The position numbers were made by a program, and so were the translations under genes. The notes beneath the pieces were generated by a model. It saw only the letters and a program-made list of their open reading frames with translations, ran no database searches and was not told where the DNA came from. Positions 1-7,147 of a stretch of 15,787 nt of DNA are shown here, one piece after another (position 1 is the first letter of the stretch; every line of letters starts with the position of its first letter). The stretch comes from Candidatus Alectryobacillus merdavium (GTDB taxonomy: Bacteria > Bacillota_I > Bacilli_A > RFN20 > CAG-826), in contig JADIMN010000022.1 in NCBI GenBank assembly GCA_017694735.1, positions 1 through 15,787 on the forward strand, written 5' to 3'.

Positions 1-167
1 TATTTCAATGGCAAAAAAGTATATTTTTTATTTATTTTATTTAATTCAATTATAGCTTTACTATGTAATAATACATAGTTTTCGCACATTACTTGATAAA
101 CAAAATAGAAAATAATACAACTTAGTACTAACACTAATATTGGTATAAAAATCGCAACATATATCAT
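1..167 (-). CDS. partial ORF, N-terminal membrane anchor (runs off the window)
   Basis: Reading the minus strand from an ATG at 165-167, an open frame continues without a stop to the window edge, giving about 55 residues. The first 25 or so are strongly hydrophobic (starting MIYVAIFIPILVLVL), a single transmembrane helix or uncleaved signal anchor. A polar segment with an ELNKINKKY-like stretch follows. No family is recognised. It is divergent from the MATE gene, with about 110 AT-rich bases between the two starts that must hold both promoters. No clear ribosome binding site precedes the ATG. In such AT-rich DNA a 55-codon open frame could be chance, but the start, hydrophobic helix and divergent layout favour a real gene. 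Confidence 0.5.
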   Translation of the reverse strand, partial: MIYVAIFIPILVLVLSCIIFYFVYQVMCENYVLLHSKAIIELNKINKKYTFLPLK

Positions 168-236
168 AAAAATATTTTAAAACAACTTAATAATTTTTCA
201 TAATTAATTACTATTTATATTTAATTAGTATTTTAT

Positions 237-266
237 TTGACTATTATTTTATAATTTATAAAATAT
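237..266 (+). promoter_or_regulatory. possible promoter for the MATE gene
   Basis: TTGACT at 237-242 is a good -35 match. An AT-rich stretch follows, with AAATAT at 261-266 at 18-bp spacing; a better hexamer, TATAAT at 250-255, lies too close to TTGACT to pair with it. The region is so AT-rich that such matches arise easily. There is no visible Shine-Dalgarno before the ATG at 277, so the leader may be very short. Confidence 0.25.
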
Positions 267-276
267 CATATTGTGT

Positions 277-1695
277 ATGAAAAAATTACCTATTTTTAGA
301 CTTTTTTATGAAAATTTAGAAACAATAAAATTAGCTCTACCTGTATTTATAGAGCTTATTTTAGGCGTATCTATTGGATATATAAATCAATTTATGTTTG
401 CTGGAATTCCTCAAGCTACTAACGCTGTAGGACAAGTGAATCAGGTAACTAATATTTTTATTGTATCTTTTAGTGTTTTATCAACTTCTTCTTTAATTTT
501 AATAAGTCAATTAAGAGGTAATAATAATTTAGATGGAATTAAGAAAATTTATCCTTTAACATTATTTTTAAATCTTATTATTAGTTTAATTGTATGTTTT
601 ATTTTATTAATAATATCATTATTTATTTTTAATTTAATGGGTGTTGATGCTCAAATAATTCCACTTGCTAAATTATATTTATATATATCTGCTCCATCAC
701 TAATTTTTTTCTCACTTAATCAAGCATATTCAAGCTTTTTAAGAGCTAATAAAAAGATGGTAGAGCCAACTATAATTTCTTTTCTAACAAATATTGTTAA
801 TATTATTATTTCAGCTATTGTATTATGGGGAATACCAAATTTAAATATAGAAGAAAAAGTAATTGGTGTTGGTTTTGCAACACTTATTTCAAGATTTATA
901 TCATATATTGCTTCATATTTATTTTTTAGATTAAGTATTAAAGAAAAAATATCATTAAAAGAGTTAAAACCATTTCCATGGTTATATTTAAAAAAGCAAC
1001 TTAAAATTGGACTTCCAACAGCTGGAGAAACTCTATCTTATAATTTATCTCAATTTGTTTTAGTAATTATTGTTAATTTATCTTGTAATGTATTAGATCA
1101 AAACTTAAGAACATATATTATGACTTTTACTTCTATTATTTATTTATTTGCTAATGGAAGTGGAATAGCAATGCAAGTAATAGAAGGAAACTTATTAGGA
1201 GAAAATAATAAAGAAAAAGCATCAAAACTTGTAATAGATACTGGTAAGATGGCTAGAATTGTATCTTTTATTATGTCTATTATAGTATTAAGTATTTCTT
1301 TTCCAGTATTTTCATCTTTAATGGCTTCTGCAGTTGATGATCCTTTAATAAATGTAAATAATGTAGATTATTATTATTGTGGTATAACTGCAGTTTATTG
1401 TCTTTTAATAAATGTAGTATTAGAACAAGGAAGAGCAACAAATTTAGTATATGTAAAAGGATTAGAAACTGCTGGCGATATTACTTTTCCAGTAACAAGT
1501 TCTATTCTTACTTCTTGGATATTAACTGTTGGTGTTTCTGCACTACTTTGTCTTGTATTTGATCTAGGAATATATGGATCCTTTATTGGAGCTTGTTTAG
1601 ATGAGTGTGTTAGAGGAATTAGTTTTTATATTAGATGGAAAAAAGGAACTTGGAAAAAGTTTAATTTGTTAAGAGGATTAAAGGAAAATAGCTAA
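277..1695 (+). CDS. MATE-family multidrug/toxin efflux transporter
   Basis: This 472-residue integral membrane protein of the MATE family exports cationic drugs or metabolites through the cytoplasmic membrane using a Na+ or H+ gradient. About twelve hydrophobic helices are visible, in two halves of six. The N half opens with ALPVFIELILGVS and has the family-like FLRANKKMVEPTI segment after the fourth helix. The C half restarts near residue 245 with IGLPTAGETLSYNLSQF, the repeat of the first-half entry helix. Length is normal for the family (about 450-480). The frame is open back to a TTG at 271, but the ATG at 277 is the more natural start; neither has a good ribosome binding site. The substrate cannot be inferred. 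It converges on the aldo/keto reductase gene. Confidence 0.9.
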   Translation: MKKLPIFRLFYENLETIKLALPVFIELILGVSIGYINQFMFAGIPQATNAVGQVNQVTNIFIVSFSVLSTSSLILISQLRGNNNLDGIKKIYPLTLFLNLIISLIVCFILLIISLFIFNLMGVDAQIIPLAKLYLYISAPSLIFFSLNQAYSSFLRANKKMVEPTIISFLTNIVNIIISAIVLWGIPNLNIEEKVIGVGFATLISRFISYIASYLFFRLSIKEKISLKELKPFPWLYLKKQLKIGLPTAGETLSYNLSQFVLVIIVNLSCNVLDQNLRTYIMTFTSIIYLFANGSGIAMQVIEGNLLGENNKEKASKLVIDTGKMARIVSFIMSIIVLSISFPVFSSLMASAVDDPLINVNNVDYYYCGITAVYCLLINVVLEQGRATNLVYVKGLETAGDITFPVTSSILTSWILTVGVSALLCLVFDLGIYGSFIGACLDECVRGISFYIRWKKGTWKKFNLLRGLKENS

Positions 1696-1863
1696 TTAAT
1701 AAAATCTAATTTTTAAAAAATATTAACTTTTATATGTATCATTACCAAGTCATTTTAATAATAAATTCAAATATTAAAAATTACTTTAAATAAGAAAGAG
1801 TACGAACAATTATCGTTATTTGATTAAAATATGTACTTTTAGCAAATATTTTTTTAGTTTTTA

Positions 1864-2751
1864 TTATGGTAATTTATGTCCAGCAATTAAATATAATTTA
1901 TACCATTCTTCTTTACTTAAATTAATTTCTTTAGATTTTAAAGCATCTTTTAAATGATTTATACTAGATACTCCAACAACAGGAGTAATATTAAAAGGTA
2001 GTCTATATATAAAAGATAAGGCAATGCATACTTTACTTGCATCATATTTATTTGCAAGTTCATCTAAATAATTATTTAATTCTGCATATTTTGGATTATT
2101 AATAAAGCTACCTTCTGATAAAGATACTTTTAATGGTGACCAAGCTTGTAGAGAAATATTATTTAAATAGCAATATATTAAAGCATCTCCAGACTTATCA
2201 TTAGCAAGTTCATCATTTGTATTCATATTTAAAATATCATCTATTAGTTGAGTACTTGTAATAGAAAACTCTAATTGATTAACAATAAAATCAAATCCAG
2301 TTTTTTCTTTTAATAATTTAATATATGCTTTATTCATATTACATACACCAAAACTTTTTACTAAATTATTTTCTTTTAAAAAAGTTAATGCTTTTTTAAG
2401 TTCATCAAAATCACATAAGATATCTGGTCTATGTAATAATAAAACATCTAAATATTTTATATTTAATCTATTTAAAGATTGTTTTACACAAGAAATAATA
2501 TGATCATAACTAAAATCATAAAATCCTTCTCTAATACCACATTTACTTTGTATTATTAATTTATTTCTAATATCAGGATTTCTTTTTAAAACCTTGCCAA
2601 ATAATTCTTCACACTCACCATTTCCATAAATATCTGCTAAATCTACATAATTTATTCCTAAATTTATAGCATCTAAAATAAATTTCTCTGCTTGTTCTAG
2701 ATTTAATTTGTTTAAACCCATTAATCCTAATATAAATTTCTTTTCTTTCAT
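1864..2751 (-). CDS. aldo/keto reductase family oxidoreductase (YdhF-like)
   Basis: This 295-residue NADPH-dependent aldo/keto reductase is a soluble (beta/alpha)8 barrel that reduces carbonyl compounds. The catalytic tetrad is in place: Asp37 and Tyr42 in NYVDLADIYGNGE, Lys70 in IIQSKCG, and His107 in LLLHRPD. The later VCNMNKA, VNQLEFS and AWSPL segments correspond to the barrel strands that hold substrate and nicotinamide. The C-terminal stretch from about residue 240 (ASKVCIALSFIYRLP, TPVVGVSSINHLKDAL) is the usual cofactor-binding end. The layout resembles the YdhF group of small AKRs of low-GC bacteria. An AAAGG motif about 10 bases before the ATG supports the start. It lies downstream of mntP on the same strand but behind a strong terminator, so it probably has its own promoter. 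The physiological substrate is unknown. Confidence 0.88.
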   Translation of the reverse strand: MKEKKFILGLMGLNKLNLEQAEKFILDAINLGINYVDLADIYGNGECEELFGKVLKRNPDIRNKLIIQSKCGIREGFYDFSYDHIISCVKQSLNRLNIKYLDVLLLHRPDILCDFDELKKALTFLKENNLVKSFGVCNMNKAYIKLLKEKTGFDFIVNQLEFSITSTQLIDDILNMNTNDELANDKSGDALIYCYLNNISLQAWSPLKVSLSEGSFINNPKYAELNNYLDELANKYDASKVCIALSFIYRLPFNITPVVGVSSINHLKDALKSKEINLSKEEWYKLYLIAGHKLP

Positions 2752-2792
2752 ATATTAATAACCTTTCATTAAATATATAAATATTATATCTT

Positions 2793-2829
2793 AAAAAAGG
2801 ATTAATTAGTTATCAACCAATTAATCCTT
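2793..2829 (-). terminator. intrinsic terminator of the MntP gene, overlapping its stop codon
   Basis: On the minus strand an 11-bp perfect stem (AAGGATTAATT pairing with AATTAATCCTT; arms 2819-2829 and 2797-2807) encloses an 11-base loop and is followed at once by a run of T. The last codons of the MntP gene form the 5' arm, and its tandem TGA TAA stops lie in the loop. Read on the plus strand the hairpin is followed by few T residues, so it acts mainly on the mntP transcript. Confidence 0.8.
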
Positions 2830-3391
2830 CAATCAATATTTTTAATCCAACTGCTAAAAATACAATAGCAGCAATTAATCCAGACCACTTTTCTAATTTA
2901 TTAGCTAACAAATTACCAAATAAAGAAGTTAATAAAGATAATAAGAAAGTAGTTATTCCAATAATAGAAAATACTATCATCGCATTGCTAATATTTAAGT
3001 TTAAATATACAAAACCAATACATAAAGCATCAATTGAAGTACTAATTCCTTGTACTAATATTTCTAATATAGATATTTTCTTATTAACTTCTTCTCCATC
3101 GTCTTTCTTTTTTCTATCTTTAATCCAATCTATTAAAGATTTTATAGATAATAAAGTTAATAAAGAAAAAGCAATCCAAGGAATATATGCTTCTAATATA
3201 TCTTTAAAAGAATAACCTATAAAATATCCAATTAAAGGCATTATAAATTGAAATAATCCAAAAACTAAAGCAATCAAAATTGATTTAGTTTTCTTCATAT
3301 TTTTTTCTTGTATACTATCAACTGCTGATACAGTCATTGCATCAACAGACATTGATAATGATGTTAAAACAATATTAAACCAATCTAACAT
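2813..3391 (-). CDS. mntP: MntP-like manganese efflux pump
   Basis: This 192-residue membrane protein of the MntP (former DUF204) family exports Mn2+ from the cytoplasm. It has six hydrophobic helices arranged as two three-helix repeats. Each repeat starts with the family's conserved Asp motif: SLSMSVDAM (Asp17) and QGISTSIDAL (Asp121), where the acidic residue sits in the membrane and is expected to bind the ion. A charged loop of about 15 residues (DRKKKDDGEEVNKK) joins the halves, as in the family, and length is typical (about 185-190). The gene ends in TGA directly followed by in-frame TAA. I looked upstream for a yybP-ykoY manganese riboswitch, which often controls this family, and saw none in the 130 bases before the start. 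No strong Shine-Dalgarno is visible. Confidence 0.85.
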   Translation of the reverse strand: MLDWFNIVLTSLSMSVDAMTVSAVDSIQEKNMKKTKSILIALVFGLFQFIMPLIGYFIGYSFKDILEAYIPWIAFSLLTLLSIKSLIDWIKDRKKKDDGEEVNKKISILEILVQGISTSIDALCIGFVYLNLNISNAMIVFSIIGITTFLLSLLTSLFGNLLANKLEKWSGLIAAIVFLAVGLKILIEGLIG

Positions 3392-3520
3392 AATTATATA
3401 AACAACTCGTTTATTATAACAATGTTATATAACACAAGCAATAATAAAAAATTTAATGTAAAAATAAGCTAATTATTTAATAAAAAACAATGCAAAACCT
3501 AAATATTTAGTTAAAATATA

Positions 3521-4408
3521 CTAATTTTTATTATTTTCAATTTCTTGTTTTAATAAATCTAAAAATATAGAAGCTGCTTTAGAAAATATATTATATTTTT
3601 TATAAACTAAAATTAATTTTACATCTATTCTTGGTTCTAATGGTTTAAAGATTAAATCACTACCTTTAGTATTAATAATATTATCAATACATATACAATA
3701 TCCTACTTTTTCTCTAACTAACAAAGAGGCATTATATAATAAATTATAAGTACATATAGCTTTTTTAGTTAATTCATTAAACTCATAATTATTTTTTGCT
3801 ATATTTTCTAAACTTTCTTGAGCAGATACAATTAATGGTTTATTAGTTATATCGCTAATACTAATTGTATTTTTATTTGCTAAAACATCATCTTTTCTCA
3901 TTAAAACACCTAATTGATCACAAACACCTAACTTAATATGTTCATATTTATCTGTGACACAAGAATTTATTAATATACCAAAATCAATTAATCCTCTTTC
4001 TAGTTTTTCTACTACTGATTCTGCATTTCCACTAAATAAATGAAATCTAATATTAGGATATTTATCTTGAGTAAGTTTAATTGTTTTTGCAATTAAACTC
4101 ATTCCTAAACTTTCTCCTCCTCCAATATAAACATCACCATACACATTATCATCATTTTTAGAAAATTCTATTAATGTTTTATCTTTTAAAGATACAATTT
4201 CTTTTGCTCTATTAAATAAGAACACACCATCTTCAGTTAAAGAAACTTGCTTTTTACCTCTAATAAATAAAACTTTTCCAATTTCTTTTTCTAAATCACT
4301 AATTTGTCTAGATAAAGTTGGTTGAGTTATATGAAGTTGCTTTGCCGCTTTTGAAAAAGATCCTTCTCTTGCAATAGCTAAAAAATACTCTAATACTCTA
4401 AATTCCAT
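3521..4408 (-). CDS. LysR-family transcriptional regulator
   Basis: This 295-residue LysR-type regulator has an N-terminal winged helix-turn-helix (residues 1-60: LEYFLAIAREGSFSKAAKQL, then ITQPTLSRQISDLE, then a wing with LFIRGKK). It is followed by a linker helix and a periplasmic-binding-protein-like effector domain (about 85-290), where VYIGGGESLGM begins the first subdomain. Length is standard. GAGG about seven bases before the ATG supports the start. It is transcribed away from the DUF3737 gene across a 123-bp intergenic region with a T-N11-A palindrome, the normal layout for a LysR regulator controlling itself and its divergent neighbour. The effector cannot be predicted. It ends in TAG. 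Confidence 0.92.
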   Translation of the reverse strand: MEFRVLEYFLAIAREGSFSKAAKQLHITQPTLSRQISDLEKEIGKVLFIRGKKQVSLTEDGVFLFNRAKEIVSLKDKTLIEFSKNDDNVYGDVYIGGGESLGMSLIAKTIKLTQDKYPNIRFHLFSGNAESVVEKLERGLIDFGILINSCVTDKYEHIKLGVCDQLGVLMRKDDVLANKNTISISDITNKPLIVSAQESLENIAKNNYEFNELTKKAICTYNLLYNASLLVREKVGYCICIDNIINTKGSDLIFKPLEPRIDVKLILVYKKYNIFSKAASIFLDLLKQEIENNKN

Positions 4409-4443
4409 AATATTACCTCATATCTATTTTATATTACTATATT

Positions 4444-4458
4444 ATGCTTTTTAAGCAT
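4444..4458. promoter_or_regulatory. candidate LysR operator (T-N11-A palindrome)
   Basis: The 15-bp palindrome ATGCTTTTTAAGCAT has 6-bp arms around a TTT centre and contains T-N11-A (4445 to 4457), the consensus shape of LysR binding sites. It lies between the divergent LysR and DUF3737 genes, 35 bases from the LysR start. It is one of the few GC-containing symmetric motifs in a very AT-rich gap. Confidence 0.45.
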
Positions 4459-4497
4459 TATTTATAATTATATATAAGTAATTGCTATTTTAATAAA

Positions 4498-4527
4498 TAT
4501 AATACAAAATATTTATACTGTAGGAGG
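4498..4527 (+). promoter_or_regulatory. -10 box and strong ribosome binding site for the DUF3737 gene
   Basis: A perfect TATAAT stands at 4498-4503 without a good -35 element at the right spacing, which fits an activator-dependent promoter. AGGAGG at 4522-4527 is four bases before the ATG at 4532 and fixes the start. Confidence 0.4.
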
Positions 4528-4531
4528 AATT

Positions 4532-5374
4532 ATGAATCGTATAGAAAATAAAGTATTTGATGAAGAAAGATCCTTATATAATTTAAAAGATACAATTGTA
4601 TTAAATTGTACTTTTAAAGGAGAAAAAGATGGTGAATCTCCTTTAAAAGAAGCAAGAAATATAAGAGTAGATAATTCTAATTTTTCTTTAAGATATCCTT
4701 TATGGCATGTTCATAATTATTTAATAAATAATACTAATTTTGATATAAATGCTAGAGCACCATTATGGTATACCTTAAATGGAAAAATAATAAATTGTGT
4801 TATAGAAGGAATCAAAACTTTAAGAGAAAGTAAAAATATAGAAATAGAAAATTGTCATATAAATTCTAGTGAATTTGGATGGAAATCGAATAATATAAAA
4901 GTATCTAATTCTAATATTAATTCTGAATATATATTTCTTGATAGCAATAATGTAAACATTAAAAATATTAATTTTACTGGAAAATATTCTTTTCAATATA
5001 TGAAAAATGTAACTATAGAAGATTCAATATTAAACACAAAAGATGCATTTTGGCATAGTGAAAATATAATAGTTAAAAACTCTACTATTAATGGAGAGTA
5101 TTTAGGATGGTTTTCTAAAAATCTTACATTTATTAATTGTAAAATAATTGGAACACAACCTTTATGTTATTGTGAAAAACTTAAATTAATAAACTGTGAA
5201 ATGGTAAATACAGATTTATCATTTGAATATAGTGATGTTATAGCAATAATAAAAGGCAAAATAGAATCTATTAAAAATCCTAGATCAGGAAAAATAATAG
5301 TAGATGAAGTTGGTAGTATTATAAAAGAAGATTCCATAATGAAAGATAATTGCAAAATAATTATTAATAAATAA
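4532..5374 (+). CDS. DUF3737 family beta-helix protein
   Basis: This 280-residue soluble protein matches the DUF3737 family. It is built almost wholly of short repeating units of the type N-x-x-I-x-N-(S/C)-x-I-N, for example KNIEIENCHINSSEFGW, NNIKVSNSNINSEYIF and KNVTIEDSILNTKDAFW. Each unit corresponds to one turn of a right-handed parallel beta-helix with aromatic residues at the turn ends (LWH, LWY, GWK, FWH, GWF). No signal peptide is present, so it is cytoplasmic. The biochemical function of the family is not established. It is divergent from the LysR gene and is probably its target. Length matches the family (about 280). Confidence 0.85.
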   Translation: MNRIENKVFDEERSLYNLKDTIVLNCTFKGEKDGESPLKEARNIRVDNSNFSLRYPLWHVHNYLINNTNFDINARAPLWYTLNGKIINCVIEGIKTLRESKNIEIENCHINSSEFGWKSNNIKVSNSNINSEYIFLDSNNVNIKNINFTGKYSFQYMKNVTIEDSILNTKDAFWHSENIIVKNSTINGEYLGWFSKNLTFINCKIIGTQPLCYCEKLKLINCEMVNTDLSFEYSDVIAIIKGKIESIKNPRSGKIIVDEVGSIIKEDSIMKDNCKIIINK

Positions 5375-5603
5375 TATTTAGAATTAACACTTTAATGTTT
5401 TATAAAATAAACTTGAAGAGCAATAAAAAAGAATTATTTTGTACTAAATTCTACGCAAAACCTTTTAAAAATAATTAAAAAAGTATATTTGATTAATATT
5501 TATTCTATGTTTAAAATATGCATATAATGTTAACTTTAAAAATAATAAGATTTGAACCTATTTTTAGTTATGTATATGATTGAAATTTTTATTAAATATT
5601 AGT
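5375..5603. other. intergenic stretch with no recognised feature
   Basis: These 229 AT-rich bases follow the DUF3737 stop. I see no convincing ORF, no tRNA-like cloverleaf and no hairpin followed by a T run. It marks the end of the very AT-rich gene block and the start of the disturbed junction before the restriction island. Confidence 0.4.
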
Positions 5604-5837
5604 TTATCCGGCTATATTTTCATCACTATCAGGCATATCATCATCTTCACTATCTTTCAATCCATCATCGACTAAAGATTGAAGGAATTCTTTCATTTCA
5701 CGAGCAAATGCCTCCTGTTCTGGAGCTCAAGTTTTAATATCTCTATCCTTTTCTAATAATTCATCATTAATCTTTTCTTTTTCGCTATCAATACAATTCA
5801 TTTTTTCTTGATTGTTTTTTTCTTTTAATTTACTCAT
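5604..5837 (-). pseudogene. small acidic ORF interrupted by an in-frame TGA
   Basis: An ATG at 5835-5837 is preceded by a GGAG ribosome binding site. The frame runs 77 codons to a TAA at 5604-5606, broken once by TGA at codon 37 (5727-5729). Before it the product is highly charged (SKLKEKNNQEK then a KDRDIK stretch). After it comes an amphipathic helix-like segment (EAFAREMKEFLQSLVDDGL) and an acidic tail (KDSEDDDMPDSDENIAG). Composition stays protein-like across the stop, so this looks like one gene with a nonsense codon, or one in which TGA is read as Trp (KTWAPEQ). A restart at the Met of AREMKEF is possible. No family is recognised. It lies between the host genes and the IS-type terminal repeat, so it may be remains of a mobile element. 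Confidence 0.5.
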
Positions 5838-5854
5838 TTTTTCTCCAAAATAAA

Positions 5855-5871
5855 ATTGATTTAATATCAAT
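5855..5871. promoter_or_regulatory. palindrome upstream of the small acidic ORF
   Basis: ATTGAT and ATCAAT arms flank TTAAT, 18 bases before the start of the small minus-strand ORF. It could be an operator for that gene. In DNA this AT-rich the palindrome could also be chance. Confidence 0.25.
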
Positions 5872-6018
5872 ATTTGTAATCTATAGGAATATTATAATTT
5901 ATTCTTAAAACTAAATATTTTGATATTAACAAAAAGAGCAGCACATAACAGCACAAAAAATATATTTGAATGCACGTAGTATAAATTTCAAAGATCATTA
6001 TATGAAAACTCTAAACTG

Positions 6019-6040
6019 AAAATATCCGCATCCCCCTTCA
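6019..6040 (-). repeat. IS terminal inverted repeat (isolated copy)
   Basis: The 17 bases AAAATATCCGCATCCCC at 6019-6035 are an exact inverted match to 15503-15519, the terminal repeat beside an IS3-family transposase gene. Read on the minus strand the full end is TG followed by AAGGGGGATGCGGATA, beginning at 6040 and starting with the TG typical of IS3-family ends. No transposase reading frame adjoins this copy, so it is a solo or remnant end. It abuts the broken DUF262 gene exactly. Confidence 0.65.
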
Positions 6041-6158
6041 AGTAATCAGGTTACTTCTTTTCCCCATCTATATCTCTTTGATATGCAGGAACAAAAAACT
6101 GACCGCTTATTTCGGAAACGCTTTTGGTCTCTAATATTATATTGCTGTTTATATTCAT
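6041..6158 (-). pseudogene. 5' stub of a DUF262 (GmrSD-type) gene, frameshifted and truncated
   Basis: From an ATG at 6156-6158 the frame reads 35 codons to a TAA at 6051-6053. It contains SVSEISGQFFVPAYQR, the N-terminal signature of DUF262 proteins, the ParB/sulfiredoxin-like nuclease partner of GmrSD-type modification-dependent restriction enzymes, where VPAYQRGYRWGK is usual. Here the bases after QR are GATATAGATGG instead of an expected GGATATAGATGG. Loss of one base near 6074-6076 shifts the frame; in the next frame RWGKEVT continues, then TGA at 6046-6048. The gene then stops at the IS terminal repeat at 6040. Only about 40 of the several hundred usual residues remain, so it is dead. 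It starts 27 bases after the DUF2971 stop, as the last gene of the operon. Confidence 0.7.
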
Positions 6159-6185
6159 GCTTCGGCTTTCTATAGTCTATCAAAT

Positions 6186-7145
6186 TTATTTCTTCATTTC
6201 CTCTAAAGGAATGTTGTTTTCATTACAATACTTGCGCATAGCTTCTTTATTTTCTACTGAAGCGTCAACTCCTAAAATGATCCTTTTGATCTTTGGCGCT
6301 GGAGTTCTAGTGTTTGCGTCTCCTAAAATTCGCCATTCGTTTTGATATTCCCACTGCTTGTATTTAGTTATAAATAGTCTTAAATATTGAGAAATGTCTG
6401 GCTTTATTTGATGACTCGACATACCGAATATCATCTGACCTATGAAATTAGCCACTATAGACATCACAATGTTCGTTTCTCTTTCGTCTTGATAAATTAC
6501 AGGAAACAATATGTTTGGTGTCTTAAAATCGCTAAAATCATATTCGACGCAATATCCACTATTCTTGCCAGCATAGTTTTCCCACATGTATTTATTATCG
6601 GCATCCTCACAAAGTGAACAAATACCCATTTTTTGTCTTGCTTCATAAGCTCCAAGAATTAATGTTTTTATTTGTTCATTCATTCCAGGTTCATCAAGCT
6701 TCTCAGGAATATTAACCAAGTAATTAATGATGGGAGCTGTGTTAACACCAGGGATTAGCTCATCTATTTCTGGTTGAATATCCAAAAGATGATTTGGTCT
6801 AACGGTTCCGTTTCTATTTAGAACCTGACTAATCAACAGCTGTACTTGCGCAAAGTTCTCTTTGCTTGTATAAGGCCTGATAAATTCCATTATTTGAAAA
6901 ACACACTGCCTCTTTATTCCATCTTTTTCTAAGTCATACAAGTTTTGCATATTGAGGGATGTCATACATTCAGTAGGATCATCCAACTTCTCAGCAACGC
7001 ATAAGAAAAGATACTTATTCTCCAACATGTCAAATGTATGTTCATCAAATGGTCTATATTTGAAAAGAGACGCAGGTCCTTTGTAAGATGCATCTCTATT
7101 CATCAAAATATAGTTAATATAATTAAGCTTCTTGTTATGATCCAT
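6186..7145 (-). CDS. DUF2971 family protein
   Basis: This 319-residue cytoplasmic protein matches the DUF2971 family. The N-terminal signature SLFKYRPFDEHTFDMLENKYLF (about 27-48) and AEKLDDPTEC are followed by a helical middle. The C-terminal conserved block has the typical MGICSLCED, MWENYAGKNSGYCVEYDFS and WEYQNEWRI. Activity is not established; members are often found in phage-defence and restriction loci. The ATG at 7143-7145 lies two bases after the hsdR stop (TAATTATG), so translation is probably coupled to hsdR. A frame extension to 7169 inside hsdR is less likely. It shares the base composition of the island and is followed 27 bases later by the DUF262 stub. Confidence 0.82.
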   Translation of the reverse strand: MDHNKKLNYINYILMNRDASYKGPASLFKYRPFDEHTFDMLENKYLFLCVAEKLDDPTECMTSLNMQNLYDLEKDGIKRQCVFQIMEFIRPYTSKENFAQVQLLISQVLNRNGTVRPNHLLDIQPEIDELIPGVNTAPIINYLVNIPEKLDEPGMNEQIKTLILGAYEARQKMGICSLCEDADNKYMWENYAGKNSGYCVEYDFSDFKTPNILFPVIYQDERETNIVMSIVANFIGQMIFGMSSHQIKPDISQYLRLFITKYKQWEYQNEWRILGDANTRTPAPKIKRIILGVDASVENKEAMRKYCNENNIPLEEMKK

Positions 7146-7147
7146 AA

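Noticed and set aside
1696..1863. Weak hairpin ACGA...TCGT near 1801-1815 as a terminator between the convergent MATE and aldo/keto reductase genes
   Set aside because: Only a 4-bp stem with a 7-base loop and no adjoining T run.
3498..3509. CTAAATATTTAG palindrome after the LysR stop as a terminator
   Set aside because: Short, entirely weak pairing in AT-rich DNA, with an interrupted T run; too little to call.
3392..3520. Possible yybP-ykoY manganese riboswitch before mntP
   Set aside because: The conserved core bases of that riboswitch are absent, and the gap is too AT-rich to form its stems.
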